Assembly (NCBI GenBank): GCA_900316415.1
Contig: ONCV01000003.1
Location: 1-64,000, forward strand
Reading direction: 5' to 3'
Length of the DNA: 64,000 nt
DNA from: an uncultured Eubacteriales bacterium
GTDB lineage: Bacteria; Bacillota; Clostridia; Christensenellales; Aristaeellaceae
Of the stretch, positions 15,067 through 24,088 are shown in pieces. The notes below the pieces were generated by a model. The model saw only the letters and a list, made by a program, of their open reading frames with translations. It searched no databases and had not been told where the DNA came from. Each line of letters begins with the position of its first letter. Positions within the stretch are counted from its first letter, which is position 1. The translations under genes were made by a program, and so were the position numbers.

Positions 15067-17763
15067 TTGGAACAGTCAAAACCAGCGGAGCGCCTGCGGT
15101 GCGTCGTCGAGAGAATAACATATCAGTCCGATGGATACAGCGTTCTGAAATGCGCTGCCCGGGGATTCCCGGAGCTGGTTACCGTGGTGGGCACCATGCC
15201 GGAAACCCATGCGGGCTCCGTGCTGATCCTCGGGGGACAATGGAAAATAGACAGCCGTTACGGGCGGCAGTTTGTCGTCAGCGCCTTCGAGGAAACACTC
15301 CCGGCCACGGTTTACGGCATGGAGAAATATCTGGGTTCCGGGCTGATCCGAGGGATTGGCCCCAAATATGCGAAGCTGATCGTCGGGACATTCGGCAAGG
15401 ATACGCTGGACGTGATCGAAACGGAACCGGATCGGCTGATCGAGGTCCCGGGTATTGGCCGGAAACGGGTCGAACAGATCCGAAAAGGCTGGGCCGCACA
15501 GAAGGAAATCAAAAACATCATGCTCTTTCTGCAGGAGCATGACGTCAGCACCGCTCATGCGACAAAAATCTATCAGCAGTATGGGGCGGACAGCATTGCG
15601 GTTGTTACGGAAAACCCCTATCGCCTGGCGGACGATATCCGGGGAATCGGATTCCGGACAGCGGATATCATCGCGTCCAGACTTGGCTTTGAGAAGGAGA
15701 AGTTTGTCCGCCTTCGCAGCGGGCTTCTGTATACCCTGAACCGACTCGCGGATGAGGGCCACTGCTACGCCACAAAGGAGCAGCTTCTGGAAACGGGCAG
15801 CGGGCTGCTGAAAGTGGAAGCCCCGCTGCTCTCCATGACGCTGGATGAGATGGTCCGCGTAGAGGATGTCAAAACCACCCCGATCACGGAGGACACGGCC
15901 GTCTATCTTCCTGCCTTCTTCTATTCCGAGGTGGGGGTTGAAAACCGGCTTCGCGCCATCCTGGCTGCACCGGCCAGACCGGTTGTCCCCGGGATGCGGG
16001 AAGCGGATGTCATCTCCTACGATCCGGTTCAGCAGCAGGCGATCCGCACTGCTACAGAATCCAAAGTCATGGTGCTGACCGGCGGACCGGGAACAGGGAA
16101 GAGCACCACCACCCGGGGGATTATTGACGCCTTCCGCGGACAGCGGATTCTGTTGGCGGCTCCGACCGGCCGGGCAGCAAAACGGCTCTCGGAGGCAACC
16201 GGAATGGAGGCCAAAACCATTCACCGCCTGCTGGAGTTCAAGCCGCCCGAGGGGTATCAGCGAAACGGGGAGCATCCGCTGGAAGGAGATGTTCTCATTC
16301 TGGACGAGGCTTCCATGATCGATATCGTGCTGATGTATGCGCTGCTGCGCGCCATGCCGGATTCCATGCGCCTGATTCTGGTCGGCGATGTGGACCAGCT
16401 TCCTTCCGTCGGAGCGGGAAACGTGCTGCGGGACATCATTGAATCTCAGGTTTTTCCGGTTGTCACGCTGACCCGAATTTTCCGGCAGGCCGCAACCAGC
16501 AAAATCATTACGAACGCGCACCGGATCAATCACGGCGAATTTCCCGACCTGGGAAACGGCAGGGACTCCGACTTCTTTTTCCAGGAGGCAGAGGAGCCGG
16601 ATACTGCCGTACGGATCATCACGGAGCTTGTCCGGAAAAGACTTCCCGGATTTTATCATACGGATCCCCGAGCCATTCAGGTGCTGACACCGATGCAGCG
16701 CGGCGCGGCAGGAGCGGTTCACCTGAACCAGGTGCTGCAGGAAGCCCTGAATCCTTCCGGGCCGGATCGGGGGGAAAACCCGGCACCGGAATTGCATCGG
16801 GGCGGATACACCTTTCGCCCCGGCGATAAGGTGATGCAGATCCGGAACAACTATGACAAGGAAGTATTCAACGGGGATATCGGTGCGGTTCAGTCGATCA
16901 ACCGGGAAGAACAGACGCTGATCATCCGGTTTGACGAACGGGAAATCGAATATGATGTCTCGGAACTGGACGAGGTCACCCTGGCTTATGCCACCACGGT
17001 GCATAAAGCACAGGGAGCGGAGTTTCCCATCGTGGTCATGCCGGTGATGATGACGCATTATGTCATGCTTCAGAGAAATCTGCTGTATACCGGCATCACC
17101 AGAGCGAAAAACGCCCTGGTTCTTGTGGGACAGAAAAAAGCCATCGCCTGCTGCGTCAAAAAGGTAACCGTGGACAAAAGGAACACGCTGCTGGCGGAAC
17201 GGCTGAGCGGAAAAATGCCTGCCGCACGCAGACGCTATATCTGTTTCGATGTGGAAACGCCCAATCGCAGGAACGACCGCATGAGCGCGATCGGAATTGC
17301 CGTTGTGGAGGGCGGGAAAATCGTTGATGAATTCTTTTCCTATGTCAATCCGGAACAGCGCTTCGACAGCTTCAACACGTCCCTGACCGGCATCAGCGCG
17401 GAGACCGTGGCAAACGCGCCGACCTTTGCGGAGCTCTGGCCGCGGATCGAGCCGATCCTGTCCGGGGGGATCCTGGTCGCCCACAACGCGCCTTTTGACC
17501 TGGCCGTCCTGAAAAACTGCCTTCTGGGCTACGGAATCAGCTGGAAGGACAGTGCTGAGTATATCTGCACGGTACGGATCGGCCGTTCCGTTCTGCCCAA
17601 CCGCAGCCACAGGCTGAACGATCTGTGCGATTATTTCGGGATCGCGCTGGATCATCACAAGGCCGACAGCGACAGCCGCGCTTGCGCGGAAATTCTACTC
17701 CGATACATGCAGGACGGCGTATCGATCGGATCCTATCTGCTGAGTTACCGTCTGAAACCATAA
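15067..17763 (+). CDS. RecD2-type DNA helicase fused to a DnaQ-like 3'-5' exonuclease
   Basis: Residues 1 to about 715 are a RecD2/TraA-type 5'-3' helicase. There is an N-terminal OB-like region and a helix-hairpin-helix segment (SGLIRGIGPKYAK, about 90-102, and VPGIGRKR, about 127-134). Walker A is GGPGTGKS at 339-346, with a DEAS Walker B motif and the C-terminal YATTVHKAQGAEF and YTGITRAK motifs. Residues about 722-890 are a DEDDh exonuclease: D728/E730 in FDVET, D811 in HNAPFD, and H863 or H864 with D867 near the end. RecD2 is usually about 750 residues without an exonuclease. The start is TTG, seven bases after AGGAGG. The likely role is repair of broken or stalled DNA, with end trimming built in. 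Confidence 0.9.
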   Translation: MEQSKPAERLRCVVERITYQSDGYSVLKCAARGFPELVTVVGTMPETHAGSVLILGGQWKIDSRYGRQFVVSAFEETLPATVYGMEKYLGSGLIRGIGPKYAKLIVGTFGKDTLDVIETEPDRLIEVPGIGRKRVEQIRKGWAAQKEIKNIMLFLQEHDVSTAHATKIYQQYGADSIAVVTENPYRLADDIRGIGFRTADIIASRLGFEKEKFVRLRSGLLYTLNRLADEGHCYATKEQLLETGSGLLKVEAPLLSMTLDEMVRVEDVKTTPITEDTAVYLPAFFYSEVGVENRLRAILAAPARPVVPGMREADVISYDPVQQQAIRTATESKVMVLTGGPGTGKSTTTRGIIDAFRGQRILLAAPTGRAAKRLSEATGMEAKTIHRLLEFKPPEGYQRNGEHPLEGDVLILDEASMIDIVLMYALLRAMPDSMRLILVGDVDQLPSVGAGNVLRDIIESQVFPVVTLTRIFRQAATSKIITNAHRINHGEFPDLGNGRDSDFFFQEAEEPDTAVRIITELVRKRLPGFYHTDPRAIQVLTPMQRGAAGAVHLNQVLQEALNPSGPDRGENPAPELHRGGYTFRPGDKVMQIRNNYDKEVFNGDIGAVQSINREEQTLIIRFDEREIEYDVSELDEVTLAYATTVHKAQGAEFPIVVMPVMMTHYVMLQRNLLYTGITRAKNALVLVGQKKAIACCVKKVTVDKRNTLLAERLSGKMPAARRRYICFDVETPNRRNDRMSAIGIAVVEGGKIVDEFFSYVNPEQRFDSFNTSLTGISAETVANAPTFAELWPRIEPILSGGILVAHNAPFDLAVLKNCLLGYGISWKDSAEYICTVRIGRSVLPNRSHRLNDLCDYFGIALDHHKADSDSRACAEILLRYMQDGVSIGSYLLSYRLKP

Positions 17764-17823
17764 CAGATCAGTTTTTCCGCTGACTGGAAGGTGACCCTGG
17801 TCTGAAAGGGGGGCTGTTTTGCC

Positions 17824-17842
17824 TTTCCCTGAGACAGGGAAA
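17824..17842. terminator. Small hairpin after recD2
   Basis: TTTCCCTG and CAGGGAAA form an 8-bp stem with a three-base loop. There is no long T tract, so it is a weak candidate terminator. Confidence 0.35.
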
Positions 17843-17883
17843 ACGATGAATCTGAGTGCGGAACGAATGACGAAAAAAACAGC

Positions 17884-17912
17884 TTGTATAAGACGGATAA
17901 GGATCCTATAAT
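17884..17912 (+). promoter_or_regulatory. Promoter for the small ORF and MFS gene
   Basis: TTGTAT (17884-17889) and TATAAT (17907-17912) are spaced by 17 bp, about 36 bp before the small ORF start. Confidence 0.8.
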
Positions 17913-17947
17913 GAGACGGTTTCATCCGGAATGGGGAGGCATATCCG

Positions 17948-18070
17948 ATGGCAAACTCAGAAAGAGTCCATGATTCTCTGAACAGGGTCCAGGCCATCTG
18001 CTTCCAGATGGAAATCGGTCAGGCTGAAAACTGCGGAATGATGAATCCGAAGGAAGGGGTTGGTATCTGA
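17948..18070 (+). CDS. 40-residue small protein coupled to the MFS transporter
   Basis: This short frame begins at an ATG preceded by GGGGAGG at a normal distance, and a good promoter lies just upstream. It starts MANSERVHDSLNRVQAICF, has one Cys pair (about residues 17 and 29) and no membrane segment. Its TGA overlaps the ATG of the transporter (TGATG), so ribosomes finishing here would restart on the MFS gene. It may be a leader peptide controlling the transporter or a real small partner. No family is recognised. Confidence 0.55.
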   Translation: MANSERVHDSLNRVQAICFQMEIGQAENCGMMNPKEGVGI

Positions 18071-19326
18071 TGACTTCAGCGAAAACACCCGGTAAAAGGA
18101 GCGGGGGAAATGATCCCTCTCCTTCCTTCCGCTACCGGAAGACACTGAAAGCCTGCTATCTGGGTTTCGTCACGCAGGCCATCTCCGCCAATTTCGCTCC
18201 GCTGCTTTTTCTGACATTTCGCCGAACCTTCGGAATGACGCTGGAACAGATTGCGGTCATCCCGCTCATTTTCTTTCTGACCCAACTGCTGACCGATCTT
18301 GCGGCGGCCAGGCTGGTTGACCGGATCGGATACCGGATCTGCGTCGTTGCTTCCCAGGTGCTTTCCGCCCTGGGACTGGCTTCGCTTGCCTTCCTGCCGG
18401 ATCTGCTGCCTTCGCCGATGGCCGGGATTCTGGCTGCAGTGGTGATGTACGCCATTGGTTCCGGACTGGTGGAAGTTCTGATCAGCCCGATCGTCGAAGC
18501 CTGTCCCTTTGAGAACAAGGAAGGCATGATGAGCCTGCTGCATTCCTTTTACTGCTGGGGATCCGTGGGCGTCATCCTGGGTTCCACGCTGTTCTTTGCG
18601 ATCTTCGGCGTTTCCTCCTGGCGGATTCTCGCTTTGCTGTGGGCGATTCTGCCTTTCTGGAATGCCTTCAACTTCCTCTCCTGTCCCATCGAGCGCCTGG
18701 TGGAGGAAGGGGAGAGCATGAGCATCCGGAATCTGTTCCGACTGCCGGTTTTCTGGCTTCTGGGTTTGCTGATGGTATGCTCCGGCGCATCGGAACTGGC
18801 CATGGCGCAATGGGCCTCCGCGTTCACTGAATCCGCTCTGGGCGTGAGCAAAACGATCGGAGATCTGACCGGACCGTGCCTGTTTGCCGTGCTGATGGGC
18901 GTCTCCCGGGCCTATTACGGCGCGAGAAGCGAAAAGCTCGACCTGACCCGGACGATGCTGTACTGCGGACTGCTGTGCCTGGGATGTTATCTTCTGGCCT
19001 CCCTGTCGGCTTCCCCGGTCTGGGGATTGATCGGATGCGCGCTGTGTGGAATCTCCGTTGGCATCATGTGGCCCGGCACGCTCAGCATCTCGGCCAGGAA
19101 ATGCCCCAGGGGCGGGACGGCGATGTTTGCGCTGCTGGCTCTCGGGGGAGATCTGGGCGGATCCGTGGGGCCCGCGCTGGTTGGTGCAGTATCCGGTTCC
19201 GCGGGCGGTGACCTGAAGGCAGGTCTTCTTGCTGCCATTGTTTTTCCGATTCTGCTCATTCTCGACCTGCTGAGCCTGAAGTGGATGGAACGCGGAACGA
19301 AACCACAGGATTTGTCCGATTCGTGA
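18070..19326 (+). CDS. MFS transporter
   Basis: The 418-residue product has about twelve hydrophobic helices in two halves. Between helices 2 and 3 is AARLVDRIGYRICVV, matching the MFS loop pattern. The layout (FucP/fosmidomycin-resistance-like subgroup) suggests sugar, drug or small-molecule transport, with unknown substrate. The start overlaps the stop of the 40-residue ORF. No ribosome site of its own is obvious beyond GGAAGGGGT about ten bases upstream. A truncated flavoprotein frame overlaps its stop. Confidence 0.85.
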   Translation: MTSAKTPGKRSGGNDPSPSFRYRKTLKACYLGFVTQAISANFAPLLFLTFRRTFGMTLEQIAVIPLIFFLTQLLTDLAAARLVDRIGYRICVVASQVLSALGLASLAFLPDLLPSPMAGILAAVVMYAIGSGLVEVLISPIVEACPFENKEGMMSLLHSFYCWGSVGVILGSTLFFAIFGVSSWRILALLWAILPFWNAFNFLSCPIERLVEEGESMSIRNLFRLPVFWLLGLLMVCSGASELAMAQWASAFTESALGVSKTIGDLTGPCLFAVLMGVSRAYYGARSEKLDLTRTMLYCGLLCLGCYLLASLSASPVWGLIGCALCGISVGIMWPGTLSISARKCPRGGTAMFALLALGGDLGGSVGPALVGAVSGSAGGDLKAGLLAAIVFPILLILDLLSLKWMERGTKPQDLSDS

Positions 19327-19586
19327 AACCGAATCGGCGAGAAGGGGAGGAGAAAAAGATTGTCTTCGGCCGGGCACGGATTCTGGAGGATGAAGAAGAA
19401 ATGCGCCAGGCCGCGAATGCGGTCGGCGCCAAATACTCCCGGGGATTCGAGGATCTCTATCGGCAGGAGACGGAGGATACCATCCGGGAAGGCCGGCTTT
19501 GCTGCGTGGAGATCACCATAGAACATATGACGAGAAAAACCGGAAGGCAGCTGCTGATGGAGCGCCGCCGGGAAGAAGGGAAATAA
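19323..19586 (+). pseudogene. C-terminal fragment of a PNPOx/NimA-like flavin-binding protein
   Basis: The frame reads IVFGRARILEDEEEMRQAAN and ends IEHMTRKTGRQLL, which matches the second half of pyridoxamine-phosphate-oxidase-like (NimA/flavin reductase) proteins. The first half, about 70 residues including FMN-binding strands, is missing, and the upstream sequence is the end of the MFS gene in another frame. A GTG at 19323 overlaps the MFS stop but has no clear ribosome site. GGGGAGGAG occurs inside, before an ATT codon. It is most likely a deletion remnant fused behind the transporter. Confidence 0.6.
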
Positions 19587-19656
19587 GCTCAGTCCTGGAA
19601 GGTAAAACGGTCGAACGTAATCTCCGTTCCTTTCGAATGAATAATCCGCCCTTCTT

Positions 19657-20703
19657 TTACAGGAGGGCGATCAGACGATCCAGATCCTCCCGGGAAGTGG
19701 CCCAGCTGGTGGCTATCCGCACGATGAAACGGTCATCCTCCAGGTTTTCCCAGAAGCTCCATTCCACTTTTTCGGAAAGCGCGGAAGCCTGTTCCCGCGT
19801 CAGAATCACGAAAATCTGATTCGTGGGAGAATCAAAGGTGAGCTCATACCCTTTTGCAACCAGAGCTTTCCGAAGAAGATTCGCGGCGGAAACACCGTGC
19901 TTCCCAATCCGCTGATACAGATTGTCCGAGAAGAGCGCGTCGAATTGAAGGCCGGCGATCCTTCCCTTGGCCAGCAGGGCCCCGTGCTGCTTAACGATCG
20001 TGAAAAAATGAGGAACGGTATTCTCCTTCGGAAACACGACCGCTTCTCCGAAAAGCGCACCGCATTTGGTGCCGCCGATATAGAACACATCACAGAGCCG
20101 GGCCAGATCGGGAAGGGTGACATCATTCTCCGGGCAGCCCAACGCATAGGCCAGTCGGGCCCCATCCACATACAGGGGAAGCTTCTTTTCCCGGCAGATC
20201 CGGCTGATGCTCTCCATTTCCTCCAGGGAATACAGCGTTCCGTATTCCGTGGGTTGGGAGATGTACACCATCCCCGGCATCACCATATGATCCCGGTTTT
20301 CATCGCGGCTCCAGGAATCGCAGCAGTCCCGGATGCAGTCCGCGCTGATCTTTCCATTCCGGTGCGGCAGCGTAATCACACGATGGCCCCCGTATTCGAT
20401 CGCGCCGGCTTCATGGATGCTGATATGCCCCGTTTGTGCCGCGATAACCCCCTGGTAGGAGCGCAGCAGCGCGTCGATGACGGTGGCGTTTGTCTGGGTT
20501 CCGCCGACCAGAAAAAAGATCTCCGCATCCGGCGCCTTACAGGCGGCCCGGATGCGTTCGCGCGCAGAACGGGAGAAATCATCCTCTCCGTATCCGGGGG
20601 ATTTCATCAGATTGGTCCGGATCAGCTGTTCCAGAATCTCCGGATGGGCCCCCTCCTGATAGTCGGATGCGAAATACAGCTTCTCCTCCAGAGAATTGCC
20701 CAT
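19657..20703 (-). CDS. Threonine aldolase family PLP enzyme
   Basis: This fold-type I PLP enzyme of the low-specificity threonine aldolase/beta-eliminating lyase group cleaves L-threonine or allo-threonine to glycine and acetaldehyde, or acts on related beta-hydroxy amino acids. Visible marks are FFLVGGTQTN near 63-72, the PLP-stacking HISIHEAGAIE, VDGARLAYALG with the cofactor Asp, and the Schiff-base Lys in YIGGTKCGALFG (about residue 208). The length of 348 is normal. AAAGGAGG precedes the ATG. It follows the DegV gene after 47 bp, so the two are probably co-transcribed from the promoter at 21.77 kb. Confidence 0.9.
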   Translation of the reverse strand: MGNSLEEKLYFASDYQEGAHPEILEQLIRTNLMKSPGYGEDDFSRSARERIRAACKAPDAEIFFLVGGTQTNATVIDALLRSYQGVIAAQTGHISIHEAGAIEYGGHRVITLPHRNGKISADCIRDCCDSWSRDENRDHMVMPGMVYISQPTEYGTLYSLEEMESISRICREKKLPLYVDGARLAYALGCPENDVTLPDLARLCDVFYIGGTKCGALFGEAVVFPKENTVPHFFTIVKQHGALLAKGRIAGLQFDALFSDNLYQRIGKHGVSAANLLRKALVAKGYELTFDSPTNQIFVILTREQASALSEKVEWSFWENLEDDRFIVRIATSWATSREDLDRLIALL

Positions 20704-20750
20704 GCATTTTCCTCCTTTTCTGGTCAGATCCGCTCCAACCGGGGGGACGT

Positions 20751-21635
20751 TCAGACAGGCCGGCGTTCATTGCAGAGGTAGAACACCGTCAGCAGCCCCG
20801 GGCCGCAGTGTGCTCCGATCACCACGCCCAGATTTGTGATGGAGATTTCTCCGATCTGCGGGCAGGCCGCCCGGATGGCATCCCGCACGGTGCCTGCATC
20901 CTCCCTGCAGTCCGCCTGAAGAATCAGCACGCTTTTTCCATCTGCTCCGCTCTCCTTCAGATCATTGACAGAACTCTCGATGATCATTTTCAGCGCGGCC
21001 TTCCGGCCCCGGGATTTCTTCACGACATCCAGGGTGCCTTCGTCCGGGACATAAAGCACGGGCTTGATGCCGAGAAGAGACCCCACAAGCGCGGCGGCGT
21101 TCGATACCCGTCCGCCCTCCTTCAGATAATTCAGATCGTCCACCGTGAACCGATGGGCGATTTTCAGCCTGTTTTCCTCGCCCCATGCGATCACATCATC
21201 AAAGCCGGCTCCCTGGTTCTTCCGCTTTACCATTTCCATCACCAGCAGCCCCAGACCGCCGGAGATGCAGCGGGTATCCATCAGATAAAGCCGCTGCCCG
21301 GGAAACTCCTGGCGAACTTTCTCCGCCGCGCGGACCGAGTTTTCATAAGAGACGGACATTTTTCGGCTCATATCCAGGAAGATCAGATCCTGACCGGTTT
21401 TCAGGATTTCCCGAAAAAACTCGATGTATTTCTCCTCGTTGATCATGGACGTCTTGAAACGGGCCCCGCGACGCATACTTTCGTAGAGCTCCTGCCGGCT
21501 TTCCTCCCGGCAGTCATCCTCGAAAACCTTACCGTCCTGAATATATGAATAGGAAATAAACGGAACCCCGTTTTCTTCCAGCCAGGTGCGGGGAAGATCA
21601 GCGGTGGAAGAAGTGGCTATCACATATTCAGACAT
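20751..21635 (-). CDS. DegV family fatty-acid-binding protein
   Basis: The 294-residue DegV/FakB-type protein binds a fatty acid and can present it to the fatty acid kinase FakA. The ATSSTADLP start, the FKTSMINEEKY lid region, and ISGGLGLLV and YLKEGGRVS motifs are all family marks. The C-terminal GAHCGPGLLTVFY is also diagnostic. AGGAGG lies before the ATG. No fakA kinase is in the window. It is the first gene of a leftward pair with the threonine aldolase. Confidence 0.9.
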   Translation of the reverse strand: MSEYVIATSSTADLPRTWLEENGVPFISYSYIQDGKVFEDDCREESRQELYESMRRGARFKTSMINEEKYIEFFREILKTGQDLIFLDMSRKMSVSYENSVRAAEKVRQEFPGQRLYLMDTRCISGGLGLLVMEMVKRKNQGAGFDDVIAWGEENRLKIAHRFTVDDLNYLKEGGRVSNAAALVGSLLGIKPVLYVPDEGTLDVVKKSRGRKAALKMIIESSVNDLKESGADGKSVLILQADCREDAGTVRDAIRAACPQIGEISITNLGVVIGAHCGPGLLTVFYLCNERRPV

Positions 21636-21760
21636 GGGAAGATTCCTCCTTTGATTTCATTGGTTCCGGGAGATATGCATTTCCCCCGATTTCGCCCCTG
21701 CCGCGGGAACCGCGAACATCCCGGGGAAGAAAGATGGGAGGGAAGCCTTGCTCCTGGTGC

Positions 21761-21789
21761 ATCATAGCAGATTGAAATATCATTGTAAA
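21761..21789 (-). promoter_or_regulatory. Promoter of the degV-aldolase pair
   Basis: On the minus strand TTTACA (21784-21789) and TATGAT (21761-21766) are spaced by 17 bp. Confidence 0.7.
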
Positions 21790-21813
21790 GTCTGTTGCCT
21801 CTTCATTCCGGAA

Positions 21814-21842
21814 TTGATTCTTTCGCATTCCGATGATAAAAT
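21814..21842 (+). promoter_or_regulatory. Promoter of the DUF4317 gene
   Basis: TTGATT (21814-21819) and TAAAAT (21837-21842) are spaced by 17 bp. This excludes the ATG at 21833 as the start codon. The -35 boxes of the two divergent promoters are 24 bp apart. Confidence 0.7.
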
Positions 21843-21934
21843 ATTTTCCTGTCCTGCTCCTTCGGCAGGCAATCCGCGAGACCGCGGAAAGACCGCGGCT
21901 CCGGAAAGAAAAGAAGAAAGGAATTTCCAAATCG

Positions 21935-23128
21935 ATGAATCTTCGTGACCTGGCGGAAATCAAACGCCGCCTGAATCCGGACAAACGAAATCCCTCTGTC
22001 ATCTGCGGATACTATGCGGACTATCTGGGAAACCCGATTACCAGTTTCCGGCTTGCCGTGGGCATGCTGGCGGAGCAGGAAAACGAAAAATACATGGCTC
22101 TTTTCAAAAAAGCGCTTTCCGGTCAGATCGGCCAGTCGCTGATGCCCATCGGGTTTCCGGAGGAAACCCCTGAACAGATGGAGATTCTTGAAAAGCTGAT
22201 GGCCGCCCGGGATTCCGGGCTGCAGGATGAGGATGCGGTCTGTTTTCTCTTCGAACATGTGATCGCCGGCCTCCGGGCGGAGCATCCGGATATGCAGTCC
22301 GTCCAGGATGCCCAGGCCGCGAACAACTGGCTGATTCTGCTGCTCCACGATACGCTGGACGTGCGCCGTCGCGGGGCGGACGGAGAGATCGATGCCGAGA
22401 ACTCTGACCGGTCCTTCAGCTATGTTCTCTGCGCCATCTGTCCCGTAAAGCAGGCGAAGCCTGCACTGCGGTATGATCCGGAGGACAGCATTTTCCATGA
22501 CCGGACCCTTGAGTGGCTGGCAAGCGCGCCGACCCTCGGCTTTCTTTTCCCCCTGTTCGAGGACGGGGCGGCGGATGTTCACAGCCTCCTCTTTTTCAGC
22601 AAAGACAGAAACGAAGCCCACCGGGAATTCCTGCAGGCTTCCTTCCGAATGGAGGCGGTCATGCCCGCGGCGGAACAGACCGAGACCTTCCAGTCAGTGC
22701 TTTCCCAGAGCCTGGGAACGGACTGCTCCCTGGAAGTCATGCAGGAGATGCAGGAGACCGTTTCCGCCATGATGGAGGAAAGGCAAAAGGACCGGGAAGC
22801 GGAGCCGCTGATGCTGACCGGACAGGATGTAGCACAGGTGCTGACTGAAAGCGGCGTACCCGAGGAACGGGTCGAAGCCTTTCAGGAGGGATTTGACCAG
22901 GTGTTCGGTGCGGGCACGGTTCTTCCCGCAGTGAATATCGTTCCCTCGAAGCAGTTCCGGGTGGAACTGCCCGGGGTTTCCATCAAGGCGGATCCGGATC
23001 ACCGGGATCTGCTGGAAACCCGGGTCATTGACGGACGGAGTTACCTGCTGATTCCGATCGAGGGAGAGATCGAGGTCAACGGCCAGCCTGTGTTCGCGCC
23101 GAAGGTTGCGAAAGCGGACGGTCAATGA
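21935..23128 (+). CDS. DUF4317 domain protein
   Basis: The start MNLRDLAEIKRRLNPDKRN and the ICGYYAD element are typical of the DUF4317 family, which is common in gut Clostridia and has no known function. The protein is about 397 residues, acidic and soluble, with no signal or membrane segment. I start at 21935 because the upstream ATG at 21833 lies inside the promoter. AAAGGA lies 12 bases before, a slightly long spacing. It may be the first gene of the long rightward run towards recN. Confidence 0.85.
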   Translation: MNLRDLAEIKRRLNPDKRNPSVICGYYADYLGNPITSFRLAVGMLAEQENEKYMALFKKALSGQIGQSLMPIGFPEETPEQMEILEKLMAARDSGLQDEDAVCFLFEHVIAGLRAEHPDMQSVQDAQAANNWLILLLHDTLDVRRRGADGEIDAENSDRSFSYVLCAICPVKQAKPALRYDPEDSIFHDRTLEWLASAPTLGFLFPLFEDGAADVHSLLFFSKDRNEAHREFLQASFRMEAVMPAAEQTETFQSVLSQSLGTDCSLEVMQEMQETVSAMMEERQKDREAEPLMLTGQDVAQVLTESGVPEERVEAFQEGFDQVFGAGTVLPAVNIVPSKQFRVELPGVSIKADPDHRDLLETRVIDGRSYLLIPIEGEIEVNGQPVFAPKVAKADGQ

Positions 23129-23161
23129 TATAATCATCTGAATGATTGCGGGGGTGAGCGG

Positions 23162-24088
23162 ATGATTACGACCATTTGTCTGAATCCAAGCTTTGACAAG
23201 GCGGTGGAGATGGACAGCCTGCGCCTGGGTGAGGTGAACCGGATCCGGGAACTGCGGGAGGATCTGGGCGGAAAAGGGATCAACGTAGCGGTTGTAGCCC
23301 AGCGTCTGGGGCTGGATGTGCAGTGCATCGGCACCATGGGCGAAAACGGAGCGGATCAGCTGAGCGCCATGATGGATCAGGAGAAACTGAAGCATCATTT
23401 TCTTCGGATCCCGGGAAGGGTCCGAACCAATCTGAAGCTGGTTCTGAAGGATGAAAAAGGCATCACCGAGCTGAATGAGGCCGGTGCCAGGATGGATCCG
23501 GAGCATCTCCGGGCGTTCTTTGATCTGGCCCGGGAAAAGACCGCGGACAGCGATATGGTCGTGCTGACGGGAAGCCTGCCTCCGGGATGCCCGCAGGGAG
23601 TGTATCGGGATCTGATGCTGTCCCTGGAGGGAAAGAAATGCATTCTGGACTCCGAAGGCCCCGAGCTGGAGCTTGCGGCGAAGGGAGCGCATCCCTTCCT
23701 GATCAAGCCCAATCTGCATGAAATGGAAACCACGCTGGGGCTGGAGCTGCGGACGATGCGCTCCATCCGCGACGCTGCGCTGCTGTTTATCCGGCTGGGG
23801 GTGGAGCACGCGGTGATTTCCATGGGCGCCATGGGCGCCATGTACGTTGATCAGGAGCGGACCCTTTTCGCTCCCGCTCTTCGGGTTTCCACAAAATCCA
23901 CGGTCGGCGCCGGGGATGCCATGCTGGGCGGCATGCTGCTCGGGTACGAGCGGGAAGGCGATATGGCGAAGGCGTTCAAATACGGCGTTGCGGCCGGAGC
24001 GGCCAGCGTCATGACGGAGGGAACGCAGCTGATCGTTCCTTCGGATTTCTATAACCTGCTGGATCAGGTTCGGATTCAGGAGGTCTGA
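23162..24088 (+). CDS. PfkB-family hexose phosphate kinase (1-phosphofructokinase/tagatose-6-phosphate kinase type)
   Basis: The 308-residue sugar kinase begins ITTICLNPSFDKAVEM, the hallmark of the FruK/LacC branch that phosphorylates fructose 1-phosphate or tagatose 6-phosphate with ATP. GGKGINVA is the substrate-binding signature and STVGAGDAMLGG the catalytic C-terminal signature with Asp as base. No fru PTS or aldolase lies nearby, so the true substrate is uncertain. A GGGGTGAGCGG site precedes the ATG. The stop overlaps the start of the next gene (TGATG). Confidence 0.85.
   Translation: MITTICLNPSFDKAVEMDSLRLGEVNRIRELREDLGGKGINVAVVAQRLGLDVQCIGTMGENGADQLSAMMDQEKLKHHFLRIPGRVRTNLKLVLKDEKGITELNEAGARMDPEHLRAFFDLAREKTADSDMVVLTGSLPPGCPQGVYRDLMLSLEGKKCILDSEGPELELAAKGAHPFLIKPNLHEMETTLGLELRTMRSIRDAALLFIRLGVEHAVISMGAMGAMYVDQERTLFAPALRVSTKSTVGAGDAMLGGMLLGYEREGDMAKAFKYGVAAGAASVMTEGTQLIVPSDFYNLLDQVRIQEV

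Noticed and set aside
23820-23845. Short tandem repeat coding MGAMGAM in pfkB
   Set aside because: Two copies of nine bases inside a conserved gene, not a repeat array of interest.
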